Of a stretch of 64,000 bases of DNA, positions 53,446 to 62,013 are shown piece by piece. Each line of letters opens with the position of its first letter. Position 1 is the stretch's first letter. A program made the position numbers and the translations under genes. Under the pieces are notes generated by a model, which had not been told where the DNA came from, did not search any database, and saw only the letters and a program-made list of their open reading frames with translations. This DNA comes from Pseudomonas beijingensis (GTDB lineage: Bacteria; Pseudomonadota; Gammaproteobacteria; Pseudomonadales; Pseudomonadaceae): the NCBI RefSeq assembly GCF_030687295.1, contig NZ_CP117425.1, forward strand, positions 3,228,001-3,292,000, written 5' to 3'.

Positions 53446-54144
53446 ATGCCTAACCTAACCCCATACCCCATCACCCAAAAATGGCCCGCCCAATACCCAG
53501 AGTGGCTCCAGCTCTACTCCCTGCCAACTCCCAACGGGGTGAAGGTCTCGATCATGCTGGAAGAGATCGGCCTGCCCTACGAGCCCCACAAAGTGGACTT
53601 CGTCAGCAACGACCAACTGTCGCCCGAATTCCTTTCCCTGAACCCCAACAACAAGATCCCGGCGATTCTCGATCCCCATGGGCCGGGGGACCAGCCGTTG
53701 GCGTTGTTCGAGTCGGGGGCGATCCTGATTTATCTGGCGGACAAGAGCGGACAGTTGCTGGCTCAGGAATCGGCGGCGCGCTACGAGACGATCCAGTGGC
53801 TGATGTTCCAGATGGGTGGGATCGGGCCGATGTTCGGGCAGTTGGGGTTCTTCAACAAGTTCGCCGGCAAGGACTACGAGGACAAGCGGCCACGCGATCG
53901 TTATGTCGAGGAAAGCAAGCGCCTGCTCAAGGTGCTTGATGGCCGTCTGCAAGGGCGGGACTGGATCATGGGTGAGCGCTACACCATTGCCGATATCGCC
54001 ACGTTTCCCTGGGTGCGCAACTTGATCGGTTTTTATGAAGCCGGTGATTTGGTGGGTATCCAGAACTTCCCCAATGTGACGCGAGTATTGGAGCGCTTCC
54101 TGGCGCGGCCGGCCGTGGCCCGCGGGTTGAAAATTCCGGAATGA
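53446..54144 (+). CDS. Glutathione S-transferase family protein, YghU/YfcG-like
   Basis: A 232-residue GST. The N-terminal thioredoxin fold is LYSLPTPNGVKVSIMLEEIGLPYEPHKVD and NPNNKIPAILDP, with ESGAILIYLADKSG holding the glutathione-contacting Glu-Ser pair; the C-terminal helical domain has MGGIGPMFGQLGFFNKFA and YTIADIATFPW. The NGxKV start and GPMFGQ segment place it with nu-class disulfide reductases. Start MPNLTPYPITQ at 53446. It overlaps the next gene by four bases. Confidence 0.88.
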   Translation: MPNLTPYPITQKWPAQYPEWLQLYSLPTPNGVKVSIMLEEIGLPYEPHKVDFVSNDQLSPEFLSLNPNNKIPAILDPHGPGDQPLALFESGAILIYLADKSGQLLAQESAARYETIQWLMFQMGGIGPMFGQLGFFNKFAGKDYEDKRPRDRYVEESKRLLKVLDGRLQGRDWIMGERYTIADIATFPWVRNLIGFYEAGDLVGIQNFPNVTRVLERFLARPAVARGLKIPE

Positions 54145-54998
54145 GCAAGCCGACGACCAGCCGATTCGATTACAAGCAACTGGATGTGTTCAGCGATGTG
54201 CCGCTCAAGGGCAATCCGCTGGCGGTGGTGCTGGGGGCGGATGGGCTCAGTGACTCGCGCATGGCCGCTTTCGCCAACTGGACCAACCTCAGCGAAACCA
54301 CGTTCCTGTTGGCGCCGCAGCACCCGGAAGCCGATTACCGGGTGCGTATTTTCACCACTTCCACCGAGTTGCCATTTGCCGGGCATCCCACCCTGGGCAG
54401 TTGTCACGCCTGGCTGGAAGCCGGAGGTGTGCCGAAAGGGCAGGAGATCGTGCAGGAATGTGGCGTCGGCTTGGTCAGGATTCGCCGCAGCGATCATGGG
54501 TTGGCGTTCCTCGCGCCGCCCTTGCTTAAGTCCGGTCCGCTGGACGCCGAGCTGCTGGAGCGGGTGCGCAAGGGGCTGGGGCTCGCAGCCGAGGCGATTG
54601 TCGAGGCGCAATGGGTCGACAACGGTGCCGGCTGGCTGGCGTTGATGCTCAAGGATCGCCAGCAAGTCCTGACGCTTGAGCCCGATTACCCTCAGTTGCT
54701 GGATCTGGCCGTGGGCGTGATCGCACCCTGGGATCGGGCCGTGGATGGCGATGAGGCCCACTTCGAAGTGCGCGGCTTCATTGCCGGTGATGGCATGCCC
54801 GAGGATCCGGCCACCGGCAGCCTGAATGCCGGGCTCGCCCAATGGATGCTGGGCAAAGGGCTGGCGCCTGCGTCCTACGTGGTCAGCCAGGGATTGACGA
54901 TGGGCCGGGCCGGGCGAATTCATGTCGAGCAGTTGGGGCAAGAGGTCTGGATTGGTGGCGCCGTCGTGACGTGCATCAATGGCTCGTTGGCCTTGTGA
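54141..54998 (+). CDS. PhzF-family isomerase/epimerase-like protein
   Basis: A 285-residue protein with the duplicated diaminopimelate-epimerase fold of the PhzF family (LDVFSDVPLKGNPLAVVLGAD, NLSETTFLL with the conserved catalytic glutamate E52, RIFTTSTELPFAGHPTLGS, GDGMPEDPATGSLNAGLA). No phenazine genes are nearby, so it is not a phenazine enzyme by context. The GST gene overlaps it by four bases, suggesting a shared detoxification or metabolite-repair role. Substrate unknown. Confidence 0.88.
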   Translation: MSKPTTSRFDYKQLDVFSDVPLKGNPLAVVLGADGLSDSRMAAFANWTNLSETTFLLAPQHPEADYRVRIFTTSTELPFAGHPTLGSCHAWLEAGGVPKGQEIVQECGVGLVRIRRSDHGLAFLAPPLLKSGPLDAELLERVRKGLGLAAEAIVEAQWVDNGAGWLALMLKDRQQVLTLEPDYPQLLDLAVGVIAPWDRAVDGDEAHFEVRGFIAGDGMPEDPATGSLNAGLAQWMLGKGLAPASYVVSQGLTMGRAGRIHVEQLGQEVWIGGAVVTCINGSLAL

Positions 54999-55046
54999 GG
55001 CGATTATTACCCGGCGGGTAACACTCTGTTTTCCAGCGGGCGTTTG

Positions 55047-55066
55047 TGCCCTGGCTGGCCAGGGCA
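55047..55066. promoter_or_regulatory. 20-bp near-perfect palindrome upstream of hemB
   Basis: TGCCCTGGC-TG-GCCAGGGCA has 9-bp arms with a two-base centre, 49 bases before the hemB start. It could be an operator or a hairpin; the gap also holds TTACCC/GGGTAA at 55007-55021 just after the phzF stop. Confidence 0.5.
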
Positions 55067-55114
55067 TAAGCTTTGCCCCCTGTGATCGAGCAGCATTTTT
55101 TGCCCAGGAGTCTC

Positions 55115-56060
55115 ATGTCCAGCCAGTTCCCTGAAGCCCGTCCACGCCGCCTGCGTCGCAATGCAAGCCTGCGCAGCCTGTTCCAAGAAACCGAGTTCAC
55201 GTTGAGCGATCTGGTGCTGCCGATTTTCGTCGAAGAAGAAATCGATGATTTTGTGCCGATCAAGAGCATGCCCGGCGTGTTGCGCATTCCTGAGTCGAAG
55301 CTGGCTGGTGAGATCGAGCGCTATGCCCGTGCCGGCATCAAGTCGGTGATGACCTTTGGGGTGTCCCATCACCTGGACAATGATGGCAGCGACACCTGGA
55401 GCGACCGCGGCCTGGTGTCACGCATGGCCGGGATCTGCAAGGACGCGGTGCCGGAAATGATAGTGATGTCCGACACCTGTCGGCGTGCTCCACGGCGATG
55501 AAGTGGACAACGACCGGACCTTGGTCAACCTGGGCAAGCAAGCCGTGGCGGCGGCCCGCGCCGGTGCCGATGTAATCGCGCCATCGGCGGCCATGGACGG
55601 TCAGGTCCAGGCGATTCGCAAGGCTTTGGATGACGCCGGTTTCAGCCAGACGGCGATCATGGCCTATTCCACCAAATTCGCCTCGGCGCTGTATGGGCCG
55701 TTCCGCGAGGCCGGCGGCAGCGCGCTGAAAGGCGACCGCAAGAGCTACCAGATGAACCCGATGAACCGCCGCGAAGCCTTGCGCGAATCCCTGCTCGACG
55801 AGCAGGAAGGTGCCGATGCGCTGATGGTCAAGCCGGCCGGTGCCTACCTCGACATCATCCGTGACATTCGCCAGGCTTCGAACCTGCCGCTGTCGGCCAA
55901 CCAGGTCAGTGGCGAATACGCGATGATCAAATTCGCCGCCCAGGCCGGCGCCATCGACGAAGCCCGCGTGGTCCGCGAGAGCCTGGGCGCAATCAAGCGG
56001 GCGGGGGCGGACCTGATCTTCACCTACTTCGCCATGGACCTGGCGCTGAGCGGGATCTGA
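55115..56060 (+). pseudogene. hemB: Delta-aminolevulinic acid dehydratase (zinc-type HemB paralogue), disrupted
   Basis: The sequence follows the E. coli-type HemB closely ([57 protein letters not shown], Schiff-base lysine in [10 protein letters not shown]). At 55480/55481 the segment normally reading DTC-FCEYTSHGHC-GVLHG jumps from DTC directly to the last bases of the C-GV codons. About 29 bases are missing, which removes two zinc-binding cysteines and shifts the frame to a stop at 55501. Restoring 29 bases gives 324 residues, the E. coli length. The second half could only start at GTG 55485. Pseudomonads normally carry another Mg-type HemB for haem synthesis, so loss may be tolerated. Confidence 0.88.
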
Positions 56061-56108
56061 TCCCGCGCTGCTTCTGCCTGCATCAATAATGTTGCCTGTG
56101 CCGCCGCC

Positions 56109-56267
56109 ATCGCGAGCAAGCTCGCTCCCACATTGGTTTTGGGGTGTATGGGCGATTTAGGTACACCGCCATTCTCTTGTGGGAGCGAGCTTGCTCGCGA
56201 TAGCGGTGGGTCAGCTTGAATCAATGTCGCCTGTGCCGCCGCCATCGCGAGCAGGCTCGCTCCCACA
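56109..56267. repeat. REP half plus REPIN
   Basis: A single REP at 56109-56132 (ATCGCGAGCAAGCTCGCTCCCACA) is followed by a full REPIN at 56178-56267. The three arms can pair alternatively. It lies between hemB and the DUF1615 gene. Confidence 0.9.
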
Positions 56268-56333
56268 TTGGGCATAGCCCGCATCCACTTTTGATCGTAT
56301 GGTTGCTCCGGAATAATGAAGCGATGGAGCACC

Positions 56334-57428
56334 ATGCAATTCAACCGAATGATGATCAGCCTCGCGGCGTTGCTGGCCCTGGTCGGTTGCGGCAGCCGTC
56401 AGGCCCAGGAACCCGAGCGCCAGCCCGCTGAGGTCAAGAAGCAGATTGTGCAGCTGTTGCCGGCCAAGACGGTGGATCGCGAAGGTTGGGCGACGGACAT
56501 CTACGTGGCCTTTGCGGCCCAGCGGATTCCCTCCACGACGCAGAATATCTGCGCAGTCCTGGCGGTGACCGAGCAGGAGTCGACATTCCAGGCCGACCCG
56601 CCGGTGCCGGGGCTGGGCAAAATCGCCCGTCAGGAAATCAACCGCCGTGCGGCGAAGGTGCACATTCCGGAGCTGTTGGTCAGTGGCGCGCTCCAGGTGC
56701 GTTCGCCCAATGGCAAAAGCTACAGCGATCGGCTCAACGCGGCCCGTAGCGAGAAAGAGCTGAGCGGAATTTTCGATGATTTCATCGGCATGGTGCCGCT
56801 GGGCAAGACCCTGTTTGGCGGTTTCAATCCGGTGCACACCGGTGGGCCGATGCAGGTCAGCATCGCGTTTGCCCAAGCCAATGCGCGGGATTATCCCTAC
56901 ACAGTGGATGGCTCGATTCGTCGCGAAGTGTTCAGTCGCCGTGGCGGGATGTACTTCGGTATCGCGCATTTGCTGGGCTATCCGGTGAGCTATACCGAGC
57001 CGTTGTATCGTTTCGCAGATTTCAATGCCGGGTGGTACGCCAGTCGCAACGCGGCTTTCCAGCATGCGGTGAGTGTGGCGTCGGGCATTTCCCTGGCGCT
57101 GGATGGCGATCTGATCGCGCATGATTCAATCATGCCGGGCAGCACGGAACTGGCGGTACGCACGCTGGGCAAGTCGTTGGGCATGCGTAACCCGACCATT
57201 CGCGATCAATTGGAGCAGGGCGACAGCCTGGCGTTCGAGGACAGCAAGCTTTACAAGCGTGTGTTCGAATTGGCTGAGCGCGCCGAGGGCAAGCCGTTGC
57301 CGAGGGCGGTATTGCCCGGGATCGTGCTCAAGAGCCCGAAGATCACGCGCAAGCTGACCACGGCGTGGTTTGCCAAGCGGGTCGATGAGCGTTATCAGCG
57401 CTGTATGACGCGGGCGGTGGGGCGCTAG
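56334..57428 (+). CDS. DUF1615 family lipoprotein
   Basis: A 364-residue protein with a lipoprotein signal peptide (MQFNRMMISLAALLALVGCGS, lipobox LVGC). The mature DUF1615 domain (GWATDIYVAFAAQRIPSTTQNICAVLAVTEQESTF, by landmarks NICAVLAVTEQEST; GGFNPVHTGGPMQVSIAFAQ; GGMYFGIAHLLGYPVSY) looks lysozyme-like (EQEST as a possible catalytic glutamate region), but this is not established. Start at 56334 follows GGAG; an upstream ATG at 56316 would add a short non-signal tail. A terminator follows. Confidence 0.86.
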   Translation: MQFNRMMISLAALLALVGCGSRQAQEPERQPAEVKKQIVQLLPAKTVDREGWATDIYVAFAAQRIPSTTQNICAVLAVTEQESTFQADPPVPGLGKIARQEINRRAAKVHIPELLVSGALQVRSPNGKSYSDRLNAARSEKELSGIFDDFIGMVPLGKTLFGGFNPVHTGGPMQVSIAFAQANARDYPYTVDGSIRREVFSRRGGMYFGIAHLLGYPVSYTEPLYRFADFNAGWYASRNAAFQHAVSVASGISLALDGDLIAHDSIMPGSTELAVRTLGKSLGMRNPTIRDQLEQGDSLAFEDSKLYKRVFELAERAEGKPLPRAVLPGIVLKSPKITRKLTTAWFAKRVDERYQRCMTRAVGR

Positions 57429-57449
57429 CTAGCCAGGCGTTGAGCATGA

Positions 57450-57478
57450 AAAAGCCCGGCGGATGAGGCCGGGCTTTT
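57450..57478 (+). terminator. Rho-independent terminator after the DUF1615 gene
   Basis: AAAAGCCCGGC (57450-57460) and GCCGGGCTTTT (57468-57478) form an 11-bp stem with a 7-base loop, 21 bases beyond the stop. A degenerate REP-like half (about 57557-57589, GGAGCAAGCTCCCTTGCCA) follows in the remaining gap. Confidence 0.88.
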
Positions 57479-57625
57479 ATTGTGATGGGTTTGGTTCGGG
57501 AGTGTTCTGGAACGGTGTGTCGGGTGAACTGCGCAGCGGTTCCGTGAAGGTTGCGGCCGCTGCGCACTGGAGCAAGCTCCCTTGCCACTTGGTTTGTTGT
57601 CGATCAATTGTTACGGTCAAGCTAC

Positions 57626-58294
57626 TCATGCGTGGTTTTCGATCAGACGATCGGAGCCGCCTTCAGCGACACGGTTTTCGATCAGACGATCGGAGCCACC
57701 TTCAGCGACGCGACGTTCCAGCAGGCGATCGGAGCCACCTTCAGCGACACGGTTTTCGATCAGACGATCGGAGCCACCTTCAGCGACACGGTTTTCGATC
57801 AGACGATCGGAGCCACCTTCAGCGACGCGACGTTCCAGCAGGCGATCGGCACCGCCTTCAGCGACACGGTTTTCGATCAGACGATCGGAGCCACCTTCAG
57901 CGACGCGACGTTCCAGCAGGCGATCAGAGCCGCCTTCGGCGACACGGTTTTCGATCAGGCGATCAGAGCCGCCTTCAGCGACGCGATTTTCGATCAGACG
58001 ATCGGAGCCACCTTCGGCGACGCGGCGTTCCAGCAGGCGATCAGAGCCGCCTTCGGCGACACGGTTTTCGATCAGGCGATCAGAGCCGCCTTCAGCGACG
58101 CGGTTTTCGATCAGACGATCGGAGCCACCTTCGGCGACGCGGCGTTCCAGCAGGCGATCAGAGCCACCTTCGGCGACACGGTTTTCGATCAGGCGATCAG
58201 AACCGCCTTCGGCGACGACGGGTTGCGAGGAGGCGGCAAATACGTTGGCGGCCAGTACGGAGAAAGCGAGGCTGAGGATGACTTGGCGTTTCAT
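57626..58294 (-). CDS. Exported protein of fifteen 13-residue repeats (annotated elsewhere as phage infection protein)
   Basis: A 222-residue protein: signal peptide MKRQVILSLAFSVLAANVFA, a short linker, then 15 tandem copies of VAEGGSDRLIENR (type A) or VAEGGSDRLLERR (type B) and a final alanine. Order is ABA ABA ABA BA ABA A, so the higher unit is 39 residues with one A copy lost. One B copy has GGADR. The repeats are polar, rich in Glu, Arg and Gly, with no cysteine. Similar Pseudomonas proteins are labelled phage infection protein without biochemical proof. Start at 58294 follows GGAG. Function unknown. Confidence 0.85.
   Translation of the reverse strand: MKRQVILSLAFSVLAANVFAASSQPVVAEGGSDRLIENRVAEGGSDRLLERRVAEGGSDRLIENRVAEGGSDRLIENRVAEGGSDRLLERRVAEGGSDRLIENRVAEGGSDRLIENRVAEGGSDRLLERRVAEGGSDRLIENRVAEGGADRLLERRVAEGGSDRLIENRVAEGGSDRLIENRVAEGGSDRLLERRVAEGGSDRLIENRVAEGGSDRLIENHA
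57632..58216. repeat. 39-bp tandem repeat array encoding the 13-residue units
   Basis: Fifteen in-phase 39-bp units, alternating two sequence types that form a 117-bp higher-order period. All three forward frames stay open across it because the unit lacks stop codons in them, which creates false long reading frames on the plus strand. Confidence 0.95.
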
Positions 58295-58526
58295 GATGGT
58301 GTGCTCCGGGGGTGCAGTTGTTTGTGTGGGGCCATTGTTGTCCCGGGCGATCATCAAGAGAACTTCATTGGCATGATGGTGAACATCGACGGCAGTGATA
58401 GCTCGTCAGTGCATCGATGCCGGTTGATCCAGCGAGGCGACGCCACGCCGTGCGCATCGTCCTGCGGGTGGAACACTTCCAGGTTTGTGGGCTCTACCGG
58501 GTAACCCACAGGCAGGAGGCAAGTTC

Positions 58527-59156
58527 ATGTATCAGTTATTCGGTTACAGACAATCCGGCTCCGCGGCGGTGGAGATTGCCCTGGATCTTTGCGATGTGGC
58601 CTATCGGCGGGTCGATGCCTATTCGACGCAGGACAGCGACGCCGCGAAAGCGCTCGAGGCGCTCAACCCGCAGAAACAGGTCCCGACCCTGCAGTTGCCG
58701 GACGGCTCGGTGCTGACCGAGGCGGCGGCGATCCTGATTCACCTCGGGCTGACCTATCCCGCCTCGAAGCTGCTCCCTGACGATGCAGCCCAACGTGCGC
58801 AAGCCATACGAGGGCTGGTCTATATCGCGGCCAATTGCTACACGCCCATCGGCATCATCGATTTTCCGGAACGCTGGCTGGACGATGCGGACGAAGCGAC
58901 TCGGCAGCGCTTGGTATCGGGCACCCAGCAACGGCTGTACCGCAACTGGGCGCTATTTGCCGACCAGTTCCCGGCCCAGCCGTTTCTCGGCGGTGCCGAG
59001 CCGGGGGCGCTCGATATCCTGGCGGCGGTGATCACGAAGTGGAGAGACACGCGGGAGGCCATGCTGAACGCCCGTCCGGAGTTCTACGGATTGTTGGAGC
59101 GCATCGACCACCATCCGCGTGTAGCACCGATGCTGTCGCTGCATTGGCCTGAGTGA
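58527..59156 (+). CDS. Glutathione S-transferase family protein
   Basis: A 209-residue GST. The N-terminal fold is MYQLFGYRQSGSAAVEIALDLCDVAYRRV with the serine/arginine region of beta-type GSTs, NPQKQVPTLQLPDGSVLTEAAAILIHLG (landmarks QVPTLQLPDG and LTEAAAIL), and a C-terminal domain with FADQFPAQPFLGGAEPGALDILAAV. The start at 58527 follows CAGGAGG. It is monocistronic, convergent with pqiC. Substrate unknown. Confidence 0.88.
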   Translation: MYQLFGYRQSGSAAVEIALDLCDVAYRRVDAYSTQDSDAAKALEALNPQKQVPTLQLPDGSVLTEAAAILIHLGLTYPASKLLPDDAAQRAQAIRGLVYIAANCYTPIGIIDFPERWLDDADEATRQRLVSGTQQRLYRNWALFADQFPAQPFLGGAEPGALDILAAVITKWRDTREAMLNARPEFYGLLERIDHHPRVAPMLSLHWPE

Positions 59157-59157
59157 A

Positions 59158-59694
59158 TCAAGGACACGCCTTGCGTACAGCCGCCTGCTCAACCAGGTCG
59201 ACAAATTGCCGGACGTTTTGCTGATGCGCCGCCACCAGTTCGTCGATGCTGGCCCCCGCCGGTGTCTGCAGGCTGCTGCGACAGGTGAGGGGGCGGGCGT
59301 CGCTACCCAGGTTGCGCAGGCGCCATTGCGCGTCCATGCGGGCATAGCGTCCGGGGATCGAGTCAAAGCGCTGCACGTCCACCCGCAGCGATGATTTCGG
59401 CGCGCCAGGGTTGCTCAGTTGTTCGTCCAGGCTGCTGTGCAGTTCATCTGAAAGGCTGGCGCCCCACCATTCGGTTTCCAGGATCGCCAACCCGCTGTTG
59501 CCCTGGCGAATGACCATCTGGGTGCGATCCACCTGGGGCGGGACGCTCACCTGTTCGATCTGGATGTCCACGCCGGCGCGTGACTGGCCTGTCGGCTGAG
59601 CCGGACTCAGGGTGTGGTAGTGAATCGGATCGCTGCGACAGGCACCGAGCAGCAGCGCCACGGCAACCAGGGTGAATTTCAGCGTCAGTGGCAT
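59158..59694 (-). CDS. pqiC: ABC-type transport auxiliary lipoprotein, PqiC
   Basis: A 178-residue lipoprotein with signal MPLTLKFTLVAVALLLGAC (lipobox LGAC) and the PqiC/YmbA domain (IHYHTLSPAQ, QIEQVSVPPQVDRTQMVIR, WGASLSDELHSSLDEQL). PqiC sits in the outer membrane and completes the PqiABC channel, which moves lipids between the membranes. The ATG at 59694 has AGGAG eight bases upstream. An ATG at 59715 overlapping the pqiB stop would add seven residues before the signal and is possible. Confidence 0.88.
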   Translation of the reverse strand: MPLTLKFTLVAVALLLGACRSDPIHYHTLSPAQPTGQSRAGVDIQIEQVSVPPQVDRTQMVIRQGNSGLAILETEWWGASLSDELHSSLDEQLSNPGAPKSSLRVDVQRFDSIPGRYARMDAQWRLRNLGSDARPLTCRSSLQTPAGASIDELVAAHQQNVRQFVDLVEQAAVRKACP

Positions 59695-59711
59695 GGGACG
59701 GGCTCCTGTGA

Positions 59712-61371
59712 TCATTCTTTCACCGGCAATGTGAGGTTCTGTGCCGGTGCGTCCTTGGGACGACCGCGAAGCAGCGATTCGGGATGGCGACTCAGGTAGT
59801 CCGACAGTTCGCGCAGCGAGCGCGACATGCGCCCCAGGTCATCCAGGGTCTGGGTCAGTTGTTCGCGTTGCGGTGAATCTTCGGCCAGGGTCGAGTTGGC
59901 CGATTGCAGGGTCTTGCTGACGTCCTGCAAGGTGCTTTGCACGCCTGGCAGGGTCTTGCGGTTGAACTGGGCCAGGCCTTTGCGCAGCTCCACCAGGTTG
60001 CCATCCAGGTTGCCGGCGATACTCTCCAGCGGCAGTTTGTTGATTCGCTCGACCATCGTCTGCAGTTGTTCCTGCAATTGCTGGAGGCTGCCCGGGAGGG
60101 TCGGGATACGCACAGGGCGGGCGCTGGGGTCGAAGGCCACTTTTTCGGCTTTGGGGTAGAAGTCCAGCGAGATGTACAACTGCCCGGTCAGCAAGTTGCC
60201 GCTGCGGGCCTGGGCGCGCAGGCCACGATCGACGAAACTGCCCATCAGGCGGGCAGAGGCGGCTTCGTCCTCCGGGTCGTGATTGAGCGTCTTGAGCAGT
60301 TTTTCATGGGCCTTGCCCAGGCGCTGAGGGTAGATCACCACGCCGACGTTGACCGGAAAGCTGCGTTGCTTTTCATCGAAGTCGAGGTTGATGGCCACCA
60401 CCCTGCCGACCTCCACGCCGAGGAACTCTACCGGCGCACCGACGCGCAACCCGCGCAGTGCCTGGTCGAATCGAAGGGCCAGGTATTGGCCCTTGCCATC
60501 GGGCGGGGCGAGGGCGCTTTGCTGATCGGCAAACAGTTCGAAGGTCTTGTCTTCGCTGGCGGCGGTGTCGTTGGGGTTGTATTCCGGCGCCCGGAACGCA
60601 ATGCCGCCCAGCAGCAAGGCCGAGAGCGATTCGGTCTTGACGGCGAAACCGTTGGCACCGACGTTCACGTCCACGCCGCTGACGTTCCAGAACCGAGTGT
60701 TTTCGGTGACATACACATCGTTGGGTGCGTTGACGAACACGTCGATGTTGACGCCTTTGCCGTCGGCGTCCAAGGCGTAGGACACCACCTGGCCCACCGG
60801 GATCTTGCGCAGGTACACCGGAGAGCCGATGTCCAGCGAGCCGAGGTCCTGGGAGTGCAGGGTGAAGCGCTTGCCCGGTTCGCCGTAGGTGATTGGCGGC
60901 GGGGCTTCCAGGCCGGTGAAGGATTTGGCGCGCACTTTCGACTGGCCGGCGTCGGCGCCGATGAAGTCACCGGACAGCAGCGTGTCGATCCCCGAGATCC
61001 CGCCGGCCCCGATGCGCGGCCGTACGACCCAGAACACCGAGTCTTCGTGAGTGAAGGTGTCGGCGGTCTTGGCGAGCTTGACCGTGGCGGTGACGTTCTT
61101 CTGGTCCTCGCTCAGTTGCACGTCGGTGACTTGGCCGATGACCACGTTGCGGTATTTTCACCTGGGTCTTGTTGGCGGTCAGGCCCTGGCCGGTCTTGAA
61201 GGTGATGGTGATGGTCGGACCTTCCTGCAGCCAGTTGTGGACCACCAGGGAAACACCCACCAGCACCGCAATGATCGGCACGATCCACACCAGCGACACC
61301 GTCCAGCGGCGGGTGGTGACGTGGGCCTGGCCGGGTACGGGTTGTTGCCCGTCAGTGGCTTGCGACTTCAT
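59712..61371 (-). pseudogene. pqiB: MCE-domain intermembrane transport protein PqiB, single-base frameshift
   Basis: The N-terminal membrane anchor (VSLVWIVPIIAVLVGVSLVV, about residues 23-44) and first MCE segment (GPTITITFKTGQGLTANKTQV) are followed by a run of four T on the + strand (61155-61158) with one base too many. KTQVKYRNVVIGQV becomes KTQVKIPQRG and the frame is lost. Downstream in the other frame are the rest of the three MCE domains (SPVYLRKIPVGQVVSY, APVEFLGVEVGRVVAIN) and a coiled-coil C-terminus. Dropping one base gives 552 residues, the family length. Start codon lies within the end of the pqiA2 gene, after GGAGG. Real mutation or sequencing error. Confidence 0.85.
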
Positions 61372-62013
61372 CCATGACCTCCTCGGATGGTTGGGTGTCC
61401 CAGATCAGCCGGGGGTCGAAACTCATGGCCCCGACAGCATGGTGAACAGCACCACGAGGCCGAAGAACAGGATGCCCGGTCGCGGTTCGATATCGCTCAG
61501 TGCCTGGAACTTGACCAGGGCGGCCACCAGGGCCACCACCAGCACATCGAGCATCGACCAGTAGCCAATGACTTCCACCAGCCGGTACAGCTTCGCCCGC
61601 TGGAGCTGGGCCCAGGTGCTGCGCCGCTGTGCGGTCACCAGCAGCAGGGTCAGCACCACGAACTTGATGCCGGGCACCGCGATGCTGGCGATGAAGATGA
61701 TCAGGGCGATGTCCCAGGCGCCGCTTTGCCAGAACTCGATGACACCGCTGATGATGGTGCTGTCGGCGCCTTCTCCGAGCATCTGGGTATTCATGACCGG
61801 AAGCAGGTTGGCCGGAATGTAGAACACCAGCGCCGCGAGCATGTAGGCCCAGGTGCGGGTGATGGCGTCGGGTTTGCGTCGGTGCAGGGCGGCATCGCAA
61901 CGCGGGCAGGTTTGGGGTTCGTCGCTCATGTCGCAGGCCAGGCCGCAACTGTGGCACAGGCACAGGTTCAAGTCGCGGGCGTCTGGCGGGGTGTCCAGCG
62001 GCTGGCCGTTCAT
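61352..62013 (-). pseudogene. pqiA: Paraquat-inducible protein A, second half-gene, frameshift near the 3' end
   Basis: The protein has a zinc ribbon (CHSCGLACDMS..CPRCDAAL) and four membrane spans (YMLAALVFYIPANLLPVMNT, ALIIFIASIAVPGIKFVVLT, VIGYWSMLDVLVVALVAALV, GILFFGLVVLFTML). It should end SGAMSFDPRLIWDTQP..VASH, but a G run (C run at 61429-61432 on the + strand) is one base short, giving LSGP and a stop. Adding one base restores 220 residues ending at 61352. The tail overlaps the pqiB start by 20 bases. Start ATG at 62013 overlaps the preceding stop. Confidence 0.82.

Noticed and set aside
57632..58216. Possible CRISPR array from regular 39-bp spacing
   Set aside because: The repeats are contiguous with no unique spacers, are in coding phase and have no cas genes nearby.
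57463..58504. Three overlapping long plus-strand frames (264-317 codons)
   Set aside because: All are products of the stop-free 39-bp repeat; only the minus frame has a signal peptide and ribosome site.
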